From Desulfovibrio sp. JC022 (GTDB taxonomy: Bacteria; Desulfobacterota; Desulfovibrionia; Desulfovibrionales; Desulfovibrionaceae), in contig NZ_VOPZ01000001.1 of assembly GCF_010470665.1 (NCBI RefSeq), forward strand, positions 186,001 to 250,000: a DNA stretch of 64,000 bases. Reading direction: 5' to 3'. This document shows positions 9,532 to 18,197 of the stretch, piece by piece (within the stretch, counting starts at the first letter, position 1; every line of letters begins with the position of its first letter). The position numbers were made by a program, and so were the translations under genes. The notes beneath the pieces were generated by a model. That model saw only the letters and a list, made by a program, of their open reading frames with translations. It was not told where the DNA came from and made no database searches.

Positions 9532-10896
9532 CTATCCTAATGGTAAATCGTCTTCCGGTAATCTGTAACGTGGTTCTTTCTGCCAGCTGTTAATGGCTGT
9601 TAAAAGCCAGACAGGTCCGAGTCTTCCTACGAACATTAAAAATATTATGATGGATTTTCCGGGTCCGCTCAAGTCCGGGGTTACTCCGGTTGATAGGCCG
9701 ACTGTTGCAAAGGCGGATATGGCTTCGAAAGTGATTTCAATGAAATGTCCGCGCACTTCGCTGTGCGGCAGGTGGCTTCCTTCGGTAATGCTCAGAAGAA
9801 TGATGGCTGAACCGAGGATTACGCTGGCGATGGTCAAAAGGGTCAGGGCGCGGTTAACGCTTTCTTCTGTGAGTGCATACCAGCCTACTTTCACCTGCGA
9901 ATGGCCTTTGATCTTGGAAATGATGAAGCCCAGCCAGGTGCGGAAGGTAGTTGTTTTCAAGCCCCCGGCGCATGATCCCGGTGAACCGCCGATGAGCATG
10001 AGTCCGATCATGATCAGCAGGGAAATATTGGTCAGCCCGGAAATGTCTATGCTATTGAATCCTGCGGTTCGGCAGGTCACAGACTGGAACAGGGCTGTAA
10101 TTTCATTGACCATAGATCCTTCAACTTTGTGGACTTTGAAGCTTTCAGCAAAAAATATGGCCAGCGCGCCGCCGATAATCAGGAAAACGCTTGTCTCCAG
10201 TACAATGCGCGTGTGCCAGCTTAAGGCATGGGCTGAAATTTCGGTTTTGCGTCTGCGGATGAAATTCATGAGCTTCTGCCACAATTCTGTCATCACGTAA
10301 AAACCCAGACCGCCCATAATAATCAGGGCCATGAAGACCGTGTTGATTCCAAGGTGGTCCTTCCATGTGGTTAGGCTGTCCGAATAGAGCGAGAATCCAG
10401 CATTACAGAAGGCCGAAATGGAATGGAAAATCGCTGAGAATCCGTAAAATCCTACCGGGTCCATGCTATTAAGCATCAGGGCACCGATTGCTTCTATGGA
10501 AAGTACCGCCGTGACCACACCCACAATGAATTTACCGATATTAAATGACGGATCATGAATTAGCGTCTGACTGACCGCAATACGGTCCGAGGCACTGACT
10601 TTTTTGCCCAGCAGGTAGATTACCAGACTGGCATAAGTCATAATACCCAGCCCGCCCAGCTGGATCAGGAAGAGAATGACACTCTGCCCGGTGCGGCTGA
10701 AGAATGTCCCGGTGTCCACCACCGCAAGCCCGGTTACGCAGACTGCTGAGGTTGCCGTGAAAACAGCATCAAGAAATGAAAGCTCCTTTCCCGGATGGCA
10801 AATGTCCAGCTTGAGCAGCATTCCACCAATCAAAATAGTGGCGAGAAATGCATAAATGGGCATCCAGAAAGGAGAAGTCGCTTTGGATTTCATCAA
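9532..10896 (-). CDS. trkH: Potassium uptake membrane subunit TrkH/KtrB
   Basis: A 454-residue polytopic membrane protein with the four repeated M1-P-M2 units of the TrkH/KtrB/HKT superfamily. Filter-region segments are visible: TSAVCVTGLAVVDTG near residue 48, ISAFCNAGFSLYSD near 162, SVTCRTAGFNSIDIS near 270 and ISAFATVGLSTGVTP near 392. Each carries the conserved glycine that lines the K+ path. It acts in the inner membrane together with the RCK subunit encoded immediately downstream. The length fits KtrB better than the longer E. coli TrkH. The longest start is TTG 10896; ATG 10893 directly follows and is the likelier initiation codon. Confidence 0.92.
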   Translation of the reverse strand: MMKSKATSPFWMPIYAFLATILIGGMLLKLDICHPGKELSFLDAVFTATSAVCVTGLAVVDTGTFFSRTGQSVILFLIQLGGLGIMTYASLVIYLLGKKVSASDRIAVSQTLIHDPSFNIGKFIVGVVTAVLSIEAIGALMLNSMDPVGFYGFSAIFHSISAFCNAGFSLYSDSLTTWKDHLGINTVFMALIIMGGLGFYVMTELWQKLMNFIRRRKTEISAHALSWHTRIVLETSVFLIIGGALAIFFAESFKVHKVEGSMVNEITALFQSVTCRTAGFNSIDISGLTNISLLIMIGLMLIGGSPGSCAGGLKTTTFRTWLGFIISKIKGHSQVKVGWYALTEESVNRALTLLTIASVILGSAIILLSITEGSHLPHSEVRGHFIEITFEAISAFATVGLSTGVTPDLSGPGKSIIIFLMFVGRLGPVWLLTAINSWQKEPRYRLPEDDLPLG

Positions 10897-10934
10897 GATA
10901 ATTTACGCTTGAGTTATGAAGATAGCAAGTTTGC

Positions 10935-12857
10935 CTATTTCCCCGTCCGTTTTCGATACTCAGCAAGCTTTTCTTCCACTTCTTCCCAGCGCATGAAGGT
11001 GGTTTCGTGTTCTTCTTCAAGTTTTTCGAGTTTAGATTGGGTTGCAGCCATTTCTCCGCCGGATTTTTTGTAGAACTCCGGGTCGGCCATGAGAGTCTGT
11101 ATCTCTTCGATGGACCCTTCAAGCTCTTCGATTTTTCCGGGAAGCTCGACGATTTCCACTTCGAGAGCTTCGAATTCGCGCTGTTCCTTATAACTGAGTT
11201 TTTCCGGGCGTGCGTCCGGGGATTTTTTCGGTTTGGGCTTGGCGGCTTTGGGCTTGCCTTCCATTTCCAGCTGCGGACGCTGGCGTACCCAGTCGTCGTA
11301 ACCGCCAACGTAGTCGTTTACCTTTGCATTTCCGTCAAAAGCCAGTGTCCCGGTAACCACGTTGTTCAGGAACGCACGGTCATGGCTGACGATGATGACT
11401 GTGCCGGGATATTCCATGATGCGGTCTTCCAGCAGTTCAAGGGTTTCGGCGTCAAGGTCGTTTGTCGGTTCATCCATTATCAGCAGATTGGATGGGCGGG
11501 TGAAAAGGCGCGCCAAAAGTAAACGGTTGCGCTCACCGCCGGAAAGTACACTTACCGGGGAATTAGCCCGGTCCGGGGAAAACAGGAAATCCTTCAGGTA
11601 ACCCATGACATGCTTGTTGCGACCATTGATGGTTACGGTATCGTTTCCGTCAGCCACAGAGTCGCGCACGGATTTGTTGGGGTCGAGCTGTTCGCGGTGC
11701 TGGTCGAAATATGAAATTTCAAGCTTGGTTCCCAGCTTAACGCTGCCTGAATTCGGTTTGAGATTACCCAGCAGCACTTGGATGAGGGTTGTCTTTCCCG
11801 CCCCGTTGGGCCCGATGATACCGATGCGATCCCCGCGCATGATGGAGGTGGACAGGTCCTTGAAGATAGGATTGTGATCCCATGAGTAGGAGGCATTAAC
11901 GGTCTCGGCAACCACTTTACCGGAACGTGCTGCCTCCTGAATTTCAATAGTGGCTTTTCCAGTCCGTTCGCGACGCTGTTTGCGTTCGTCCCGCAGTTTT
12001 TTGAGTGCGCGCACGCGCCCTTCATTACGGGTGCGGCGGGCCTTGATACCCTGCCTGATCCATACTTCTTCGCGGGCCAGTTTTTTGTCGAATTCGGACC
12101 AGTTCTTTTCCTCGGCAGAGAGGAGTTCTTCTTTACGCTTGAGGAAGGTGTCGTAATCGCAGGACCAATCCGCGAGGTTGCCGCGGTCCAGTTCAATGAT
12201 CCGGGTGGCGATTTTGCGCAGAAACATGCGATCATGAGTGATGAAAATCAGGGTGCGGATGTTCTTGACCAGAAATTCTTCAAGCCAGGCAATGGAGTCG
12301 ATATCCAGATGGTTGGTTGGTTCGTCAAGCAGAAGGATATCCGGCTTGCTTGCCAGTGAGCGGGCCAGCAGGGCGCGTCTCTTAAGTCCACCGGAAAGGG
12401 TTTCAAAGCGCATCTCAGGACTGAGTGACAGACGGGAGATGACCATTTCAATGGTGGTCAGGGCTTCCCAGCCGCCGTGCTTCTCCATGATTTCTTCTAC
12501 TTCGGAAAGCTTGGTTACATCGCCGCCGTTAGCAACTTCGAGACTTACGGTGTGGTAGCGGGTCAGTGCTTTACCCAGATCGCCGAGGCCCCCGGCAACA
12601 ACTTCGAAGATAGTTCCTTCCAGCACTTCAGGCACTTTCTGGGAAAGGCGAGCCACGCTGACCCCTTTCTGAAAAGAAATGTTACCGCCGTCAGCTACGA
12701 GGTCTCCGCTCATGAGCCGGAGCAGGGTGGACTTGCCTTCACCGTTACGCCCGACAATACAGATCCGCTGCCCCTCTTCCACTTGAAAGGAAACTTTGTC
12801 CAGCAACTGCGGGCCGCCGAAGGTCATGGAAAGATCACTTACACTCATCAAAGCCAT
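10935..12857 (-). CDS. ABC-F family ATP-binding protein (Uup/YheS-like)
   Basis: The 640-residue protein has two ABC ATPase domains and no membrane segments, which is typical of ABC-F translation factors. Domain 1 has GRNGEGKST near residue 36, signature LSGGLKRR near 156 and Walker B DILLLDEPTNHLD. Domain 2 has GPNGAGKTT near 350, signature LSGGERNR near 441 and LLIMDEPTNDLD. A charged linker of about 80 residues between domains corresponds to the P-site tRNA interaction motif, and the C-terminus is a coiled coil. ABC-F proteins act on the ribosome or, for Uup, are also linked to DNA-structure stability. GGAG lies 9 bases before the ATG. The gene stands alone between the potassium operon and the Hpt gene. 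Confidence 0.9.
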   Translation of the reverse strand: MALMSVSDLSMTFGGPQLLDKVSFQVEEGQRICIVGRNGEGKSTLLRLMSGDLVADGGNISFQKGVSVARLSQKVPEVLEGTIFEVVAGGLGDLGKALTRYHTVSLEVANGGDVTKLSEVEEIMEKHGGWEALTTIEMVISRLSLSPEMRFETLSGGLKRRALLARSLASKPDILLLDEPTNHLDIDSIAWLEEFLVKNIRTLIFITHDRMFLRKIATRIIELDRGNLADWSCDYDTFLKRKEELLSAEEKNWSEFDKKLAREEVWIRQGIKARRTRNEGRVRALKKLRDERKQRRERTGKATIEIQEAARSGKVVAETVNASYSWDHNPIFKDLSTSIMRGDRIGIIGPNGAGKTTLIQVLLGNLKPNSGSVKLGTKLEISYFDQHREQLDPNKSVRDSVADGNDTVTINGRNKHVMGYLKDFLFSPDRANSPVSVLSGGERNRLLLARLFTRPSNLLIMDEPTNDLDAETLELLEDRIMEYPGTVIIVSHDRAFLNNVVTGTLAFDGNAKVNDYVGGYDDWVRQRPQLEMEGKPKAAKPKPKKSPDARPEKLSYKEQREFEALEVEIVELPGKIEELEGSIEEIQTLMADPEFYKKSGGEMAATQSKLEKLEEEHETTFMRWEEVEEKLAEYRKRTGK

Positions 12858-13136
12858 TAGTTTAACTCCGCACTATACTTGATTAAAAATATAATATAAT
12901 TAAAGACAGGGGTGATTGTTTTTAATAGTATCTCAAACTTGAGGGCGGCAGTGTAGAATTTTGTCGCCAAAAAGGAAAGTCTGTTAAATTGTGTTGAAAG
13001 GGTGTCTTTCAGGTTGCAATTTGTTGACGAAAGCCTGAGCTTAGGGCAGATAACCCCTAATACTGCTCCTGAGAGAGCATTTGGATGAATAATATTTTTC
13101 AACCCCTGTCATAATGGCGGGTGGGACATACATAAA

Positions 13137-13538
13137 ATGAGTACCGGCGACAGATTACTGGACATCTTTCAGGACGAAACACTTGAACGGCTCGATAATA
13201 TCGAAACCGGGCTTTTGCAGTTGGAGAACAGCCCTGCGGATCTTACTCCGGAGCTGATTAATTCCATTTTCAGGGATGCCCATTCCATCAAGGCCGGGTC
13301 CAACCTGCTTAAGCTGACCGTTATTGAGGAGCTTTCCCATAAGCTGGAGAATGTTTTAGAGATGGTTCGTTCCGAAGGGTTGATCCCTACTGAACTTATT
13401 ATCACCGCTTCTCTGGAATCCGTGGATAAGCTGCGCTCTCTGACCGAAGACGTACTTAACAGCAACACCAAGAGTATTCGCTTGCAGAAAACCATGTTGG
13501 AGGTTTCAGTACAGCGTGCTTTGGCGGGTGAGAGTTAG
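13137..13538 (+). CDS. Histidine phosphotransfer (Hpt) domain protein
   Basis: A 133-residue stand-alone Hpt domain, a four-helix bundle. The phosphoacceptor is His49 in FRDAHSIKAGSNLL, preceded by the usual LEN...INSIFRDAH helix. It resembles the P1 domain of CheA but lacks all other CheA domains. It would relay phosphate between a hybrid histidine kinase and a response regulator, neither of which is encoded nearby. The gene is monocistronic, with a strong terminator just downstream. Confidence 0.88.
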   Translation: MSTGDRLLDIFQDETLERLDNIETGLLQLENSPADLTPELINSIFRDAHSIKAGSNLLKLTVIEELSHKLENVLEMVRSEGLIPTELIITASLESVDKLRSLTEDVLNSNTKSIRLQKTMLEVSVQRALAGES

Positions 13539-13562
13539 ATATAAATTTTGTATGGAAATTTT

Positions 13563-13596
13563 AAAGCCCCCGTACTGAGATCAGTGCGGGGGCTTT
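13563..13596. terminator. Rho-independent terminator (bidirectional)
   Basis: A 16-bp stem AAAGCCCCCGTACTGA pairs with TCAGTGCGGGGGCTTT with one mismatch. It lies between the convergent Hpt and flavodoxin genes, with T-rich sequence on either side. Confidence 0.88.
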
Positions 13597-13620
13597 GTTT
13601 AGGATTCCTGAGTATTCAGC

Positions 13621-14061
13621 TTAAACTTTTTCTGCTATTTCTTTGCCCCATTCAGTGATGGCATTCCGCTCCGGGTCACCGTCCACTTTTAGGCTGTCGC
13701 CTATGACCACAGCACCCATTTTTTCGAGTTTTTCTTCAATGGCATCCACTGCGCCGCAAAAATAAGTGTAGTCGGAATCCCCGCAGCCGAATACGGAGAC
13801 TTTTTTGCCTTTTAAGTCAGCTTCTTCAAGGGCATCATAGAGAGGAATAAAGTCATCCTGCAATTCGATCTCTTCTTCACCCCAGGTGGAGCAGCCGAAG
13901 AGTACAATGTCGTAGCCGTTGCCGAGGTCGGCAACACTTACATCAGTAACGTTTTTCAGTTCTACTTCGATTTCTTTGTTTTCAAAAGCTTCAGCCACAT
14001 ATTCAGCGGCTGTTTCAGTATTACCGGTAGTTGAGCCGTAAACGATCAGTGATTTGGACAT
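13621..14061 (-). CDS. Flavodoxin
   Basis: A 146-residue short-chain flavodoxin of the classical Desulfovibrio size. The FMN phosphate loop is [12 protein letters not shown] at residues 9-20. The flavin-binding loops are visible as [16 protein letters not shown] near residue 57 and [16 protein letters not shown] near 94; the latter has Tyr in the position stacking on the isoalloxazine ring. It serves as a low-potential electron carrier in the cytoplasm, replacing ferredoxin. A strong ribosome site (AAAGGAGG) lies 5 bases before the ATG. It is monocistronic. Confidence 0.95.
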   Translation of the reverse strand: MSKSLIVYGSTTGNTETAAEYVAEAFENKEIEVELKNVTDVSVADLGNGYDIVLFGCSTWGEEEIELQDDFIPLYDALEEADLKGKKVSVFGCGDSDYTYFCGAVDAIEEKLEKMGAVVIGDSLKVDGDPERNAITEWGKEIAEKV

Positions 14062-14523
14062 GATGTCCTCCTTTATTCTGTGATCGGGTTGATAACTTAA
14101 CTTGCTTTGTAGTGATGTTGAAATTCAAAGTCAATATCATTTTATAAAATAATTAAGAATAGGTTAAAATATCGGGCAAGGGCTGATTGAGTGTTTACGC
14201 CGCACCTCAGTGGTGTTATGGGGTACTTAAGACTGATCGGTGAATCCGGCATGGTCTGCGCCTGAAATAGGCCTGCCGTGTCTTACCGGACTCTGCCTCC
14301 CCGGCAGGGTGTAAGGTCCAACTTCATTTACAACTTGTATAGATTGCGTGAGATTTTCTGAATCTCAGCGTTCAATGCTACCCTATTATTCCGGCCGATT
14401 TTTCCTGCTGTTTTCTGCATAGTCTGTTATATTCAGATTTCATCCTTGCAGTATTTTTTTATTTAGCGCCATCAAACCGGCCCGGATTTCTTTTCAACTT
14501 CAAATAATACGGAGGTCATTATT
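14062..14523 (+). other. Long leader/intergenic region upstream of the DAHP synthase gene, possibly structured
   Basis: This 462-base spacer has no credible gene. The part next to flavodoxin is AT-rich and should hold its promoter. About 14220-14320 is GC-richer and can fold: GCCT-GAAAT-AGGC with flanking CGGCA/TGCCG arms, then CTGCC-TCCCC-GGCAG. This suggests a structured leader or small RNA ahead of the aromatic-amino-acid genes. It matches no RNA family I can name. Confidence 0.35.
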
Positions 14524-15615
14524 ATGAGTGTTCAACTTGATGTAACCGGTTTGGATTCTTGGGGTTTCAATAACGACGGGCCGCTGATTATCGCCGGTCC
14601 CTGTAGTGCGGAATCCCGCGAGCAGCTTTTGGAAACCGCCCGCGGCATTAAAGACAAGGGTGTTCACCTGTTGCGTGCAGGTATTTGGAAACCGCGTACA
14701 CGTCCCGGCTGCTTTGAAGGTATGGGCGAAGAAGGTCTCAAATGGCTGGTTGAAGCCAAGGAAGAAACCGGACTTCCCATTTCTTGTGAAACCGCTACTC
14801 CCGAACATGTGGAACTCTGTCTTAAGTACGGTGTAGATATGATTTGGGTCGGCGCACGGACTACCGTAAACCCCTTTGCCGTACAGGCTCTGGCGGATGC
14901 TCTTAAGGGAACTGACATTCCCGTGCTGGTAAAAAACCCCATCAACCCTGATGTGGAACTCTGGCTTGGTGCTCTTGAGCGTATCAATAAGGCCGGGGTC
15001 AAAAAACTCGGTGCTATCCATCGCGGTTTTTCTTCCGCCCGTGCCAGCGAGTACCGCAATGCTCCCAACTGGAGAATTTTTATTGAGCTGCGTCGCCGCA
15101 CCGAAGGCATGCCCATAATCTGCGACCCCAGCCATCTTTGCGGTAAGCGTGAACTTATCCCTGCAGTGGCCCAGAAATCCCTCGATCTCCTTTTTGACGG
15201 TCTGATGATCGAATCCCACATCAATCCTGATGTGGCTCTCAGCGACAGCAAGCAGCAGTTCACCCCTGAAGATCTCGGCAAGGTTCTGGCTGATCTTGAA
15301 GTGAAACATGCAGCTGCGGAAGATGAAGAATTTGCTCTGCGCATGGAAAGCAAGCGTAACCGCCTTGTTGAAATTGATGATGCCATTGTTGAACTTCTTG
15401 CCGAGCGCATGGCACTTGGCCGCAAGATCGGTAAGATGAAATGTGAGCGCAATATTGCCCTCTTGCAGCCTGCGCAGTGGAAGAAAACTGTTGAGAAGCG
15501 TACCCGCGAAGGTGTTGCCCGCGGTATGGATGAACACTTCATGCTCCGTATTTTCCAGTACATCCATGAAGAGTCTCTGCGTCAGCAGGAATGTGTGTTG
15601 GCCGGGGAAGAATAA
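14524..15615 (+). CDS. Bifunctional 3-deoxy-7-phosphoheptulonate synthase / chorismate mutase
   Basis: The first ~260 residues are a DAHP synthase of the KDO8P-synthase-like class. Markers are IIAGPCSAES near residue 22, LLRAGIWKPRTRPG, ISCETATPEH, WVGARTTVNPF, VLVKNPINPD, and the metal/substrate motif DPSHLCGKR. Residues ~275-355 are an AroQ-type chorismate mutase: RNRLVEIDDAIVELLAERMA, then GRKIGKMK. It joins phosphoenolpyruvate and erythrose-4-phosphate at the start of the shikimate pathway. The mutase domain either converts chorismate to prephenate or senses pathway products. The start follows GGAGG by 9 bases. The stop codon overlaps the aroB start (TAATG), so the two genes are translationally coupled. 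Confidence 0.9.
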   Translation: MSVQLDVTGLDSWGFNNDGPLIIAGPCSAESREQLLETARGIKDKGVHLLRAGIWKPRTRPGCFEGMGEEGLKWLVEAKEETGLPISCETATPEHVELCLKYGVDMIWVGARTTVNPFAVQALADALKGTDIPVLVKNPINPDVELWLGALERINKAGVKKLGAIHRGFSSARASEYRNAPNWRIFIELRRRTEGMPIICDPSHLCGKRELIPAVAQKSLDLLFDGLMIESHINPDVALSDSKQQFTPEDLGKVLADLEVKHAAAEDEEFALRMESKRNRLVEIDDAIVELLAERMALGRKIGKMKCERNIALLQPAQWKKTVEKRTREGVARGMDEHFMLRIFQYIHEESLRQQECVLAGEE

Positions 15616-16703
15616 TGGACAAGGTCAATGTTGAGCTGCGCGGTGAGTTCGATAATTCCTATGAGATCAGCGTTGACTACTCCGTCATGGATGAACTTGT
15701 CGCGGACCTCAAGGCTAGGAAGTACGGACATACCCCGGTAGTTATCTGTGATGAAAATACCCGTGAGCTTTTCGGCCATACTTTGGTCGAAAAGCTCGCG
15801 CTTGAAGATGTTGATCCGTTGATGCTCACTGTACCTGCCGGGGAGAACAGCAAGTCCCTTGATGTATTCGGTTCTCTGCTGGAAGCCATGCTTGAGGCCG
15901 GGATTACCCGTCAGGATGTGGTCGTAGCCCTTGGTGGAGGCGTGGTCGGTGATCTCTCCGGTTATGTTGCGGGTAGCTACATGCGCGGCATTAATTTCGT
16001 GCAGGTACCCACAACATTGCTGTCACAGGTGGATTCCTCTGTGGGCGGCAAGGTTGCGGTGAATATCAAGCATTGGAAAAACTATTGCGGCATGTTCTAT
16101 CAGCCCAAGCGTGTTTATACGAACATTTCAGCTCTTGAGTCTCTGCCTGAACGGGAAATTCTCAGCGGGCTGGGCGAAGTGGTTAAGACCGCTTTCATTG
16201 CCGACCGTGATTTGGTGGATTATCTGTCCGCCAATGCGGAAAAAGTCCGTTCTCTTGATAGCGAAGTTATGGCCAAGGTTGTGGCTCGCTGCTGTGAAAT
16301 CAAAGCCGATGTGGTCATTCGCGATGAAAAAGAGGGCGGGGTGCGCCGTATCCTCAACTATGGTCACACTGTTGGGCATGCCATTGAAACATTTGCCGGA
16401 TATGAGATCTCTCACGGTGAGTGCGTGGCATGGGGGATGCGTATCGTAGCCCGTGCCTGCCACAAGGGTGGGATGCTTTCCGCTGAAGATCTTAAGTTGC
16501 ATGAAGAACTTATGGATAAGCTTGGTCTTGCCACCGGAAAGCTCGACATTGAGCCTGCCAAGATCATGCAGCTTATGCAGAAGGATAAGAAGGTCAAGCA
16601 GGGCGCGGTGGTAATTGTCGGCCTTGATAGGTTGGGCAATGCAGTGGTTTGCGAAGATTTTTCGCTTGAGTTGATTGAAGCTGAGCTTGAAAAGATGGCG
16701 TAA
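15615..16703 (+). CDS. aroB: 3-dehydroquinate synthase
   Basis: A 362-residue NAD-dependent AroB that converts DAHP to 3-dehydroquinate. Visible motifs are the dinucleotide-binding stretch VVVALGGGVVGDLSGYVAGSY near residue 105, the VPTTLLSQVDSSVGGK substrate loop, LSGLGEVVKT, and the metal-binding histidines in NYGHTVGHAIE and SHGECVAWGM. An upstream in-frame ATG at 15591 exists. The ATG at 15615 overlaps the stop of the DAHP synthase gene (TAATG) and starts a normal AroB N-terminus, so it is preferred. Together the two genes encode the first two steps of aromatic amino acid synthesis. Confidence 0.94.
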   Translation: MDKVNVELRGEFDNSYEISVDYSVMDELVADLKARKYGHTPVVICDENTRELFGHTLVEKLALEDVDPLMLTVPAGENSKSLDVFGSLLEAMLEAGITRQDVVVALGGGVVGDLSGYVAGSYMRGINFVQVPTTLLSQVDSSVGGKVAVNIKHWKNYCGMFYQPKRVYTNISALESLPEREILSGLGEVVKTAFIADRDLVDYLSANAEKVRSLDSEVMAKVVARCCEIKADVVIRDEKEGGVRRILNYGHTVGHAIETFAGYEISHGECVAWGMRIVARACHKGGMLSAEDLKLHEELMDKLGLATGKLDIEPAKIMQLMQKDKKVKQGAVVIVGLDRLGNAVVCEDFSLELIEAELEKMA

Positions 16704-16706
16704 GAA

Positions 16707-16748
16707 TGCCTCCGGCGGCTTAAACCCTTTTGGGAAAAGGGTTTAAGA
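16707..16748 (+). repeat. Dispersed inverted-repeat element, copy A (downstream of aroB)
   Basis: A GCCTCCGGCGGC head at 16708 is followed by the hairpin AAACCCTTTT-gg-GAAAAGGGTTT. The same head recurs in other spacers of this window (18150s reversed, 54085). It may also act as an aroB terminator. Confidence 0.6.
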
Positions 16749-16880
16749 ATCTTAAAACTTTTTATTAAGCTTCGCTACCTAGCTTTAAAGTCTATTGAAA
16801 AATTAAATAAATTGCGGGGAACTGGTTGTTTTTCCAGTTTCCCGCTTTATATTTTGGGCCAGAAACAACAAGGAGTTCCC

Positions 16881-18044
16881 ATGAAAGATATTTCCACCAA
16901 GCTGGTCAATGCGGGCAAAGACGAGGCCCTGCAAGTTATAGATACCATTAATCCGCCTTTGCATCGCGCTTCAACTGTCCTTTTTGATTCCTACGCCGAT
17001 ATGCTCAAGGCGAATAAGGGTGAGTATGAAGGCATTGATTACGGAACCTGCGGTCTTGGTGCTCAGAAAGCTTTTGAAGCTGCCATGGTTGAGCTTGAGG
17101 GTGCGTATGGCTGTAAGTCTTTTCAGTCCGGTATTGCTGCTATTGCCATGGTGCTTATGGCTTATACAAAGCAGAGTGATCATATTCTGATTTGCGATAA
17201 TGTTTACGGCCCGACCCGCCATTTCTGTGATGGATTCCTCGCAAAGTACGGTGTTGAAACCGAATATCTGCCCTCTGATGCCGGCGCAGGAGTAGTTGAT
17301 TACATTCGCGAAAATACAAAGTTGTTGTTCATGGAATCTCCCGGCTCAAATACATTTGAGATTCAGGATATTTCCGCCATCACCGAAGTCTGCCGCACAA
17401 AAAGTGTAGTTACAGTCATCGATAACACATGGGCTACTCCCTTATATTTCAATCCCTTTGAGCATGGCATTGATGTTTCCATTCAGTCCTGCACCAAATA
17501 TATCACCGGGCATTCTGATATTTTGCTGGGCACTGTTTCCACCAATGAGCAGAGTTGGGATACTTTTAATAAATGCTGCGGTCTTTTTGAAGTTTATGCC
17601 GCGCAGGAAGATTGTTACCAAGGCTTGCGCGGTCTGCGGACTCTGAAAGTTCGGCTCAAGGCTCATGAGCAGGCTGCTCTTGAAGTTGCTAAGTGGCTGG
17701 CGAATCATGAAATGGTCGAATCTGTGATCCATCCGGCCCTTGAAAGCCATCCCCAGCATGATCTCTGGGAACGTTACTTCAAAGGTTCCAGCGGGCTTTT
17801 CGCTTTCACCCTCAAGGAACAATACGAAGATATCGATCACTCGCCATTTGTGGACAACCTCGAACTCTTCGGTCTCGGCTACAGCTGGGGCGGCTACAAA
17901 AGTCTGATCACCGGAGGCAAGTTCCGGCGCACCAACCATTTTGGATACGAGGGGAAAACACTTTTCCGCTTAAATATAGGTCTGGAAGATGTGGAAGATT
18001 TGAAGGTTGATCTGAAGCAGGGGCTTGAGCAGTTGAAGGGCTAA
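16881..18044 (+). CDS. metC: Cystathionine beta-lyase (Cys/Met metabolism PLP enzyme)
   Basis: A 387-residue fold-type I PLP enzyme of the Cys/Met metabolism family. The PLP-binding lysine is Lys206 in SCTKYITGHSD. The cofactor region has YGCKSFQSGIAAIAM and the C-terminus has SWGGYKSLI, typical of MetC rather than of gamma-synthases. It cleaves cystathionine to homocysteine, which feeds MetE, encoded 5 kb downstream. An in-frame ATG lies upstream at 16812, but 16881 has AAGGAG 6 bases ahead and starts MKDISTKLVN, the usual N-terminus. It is monocistronic, followed by a perfect palindrome. Confidence 0.88.
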   Translation: MKDISTKLVNAGKDEALQVIDTINPPLHRASTVLFDSYADMLKANKGEYEGIDYGTCGLGAQKAFEAAMVELEGAYGCKSFQSGIAAIAMVLMAYTKQSDHILICDNVYGPTRHFCDGFLAKYGVETEYLPSDAGAGVVDYIRENTKLLFMESPGSNTFEIQDISAITEVCRTKSVVTVIDNTWATPLYFNPFEHGIDVSIQSCTKYITGHSDILLGTVSTNEQSWDTFNKCCGLFEVYAAQEDCYQGLRGLRTLKVRLKAHEQAALEVAKWLANHEMVESVIHPALESHPQHDLWERYFKGSSGLFAFTLKEQYEDIDHSPFVDNLELFGLGYSWGGYKSLITGGKFRRTNHFGYEGKTLFRLNIGLEDVEDLKVDLKQGLEQLKG

Positions 18045-18112
18045 TATTTCTTCCCATCCTGTCTGTCCGCGCTAAGTGCGAAGCATACTAAAAGGTTTTG
18101 AAAGGATGGGGT

Positions 18113-18152
18113 CCGGGGAAGGAAAACTTTTGCAAAAGTTTTCCTTCCCCGG
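18113..18152. repeat. Perfect 40-bp palindrome with repeat-family head (copy B)
   Basis: CCGGGGAAGGAAAACTTTTG is followed exactly by its reverse complement, with no spacer. On the minus strand it is preceded by CGCCTCCGGCGA, the head of the dispersed repeat family. It lies between the convergent metC and glycosyltransferase genes and could terminate both. Confidence 0.85.
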
Positions 18153-18197
18153 TCGCCGGAGGCGAAAATATTTTAATTAAAGCGCGTAGCGCATCAA

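Noticed and set aside
12857-13102. A small minus-strand gene before the ABC-F gene
   Set aside because: No ribosome site and no protein-like composition; it covers the AT-rich promoter region.
14500-15567. A 355-codon open frame on the minus strand
   Set aside because: It is antisense to the well-supported DAHP synthase-chorismate mutase gene and matches nothing.
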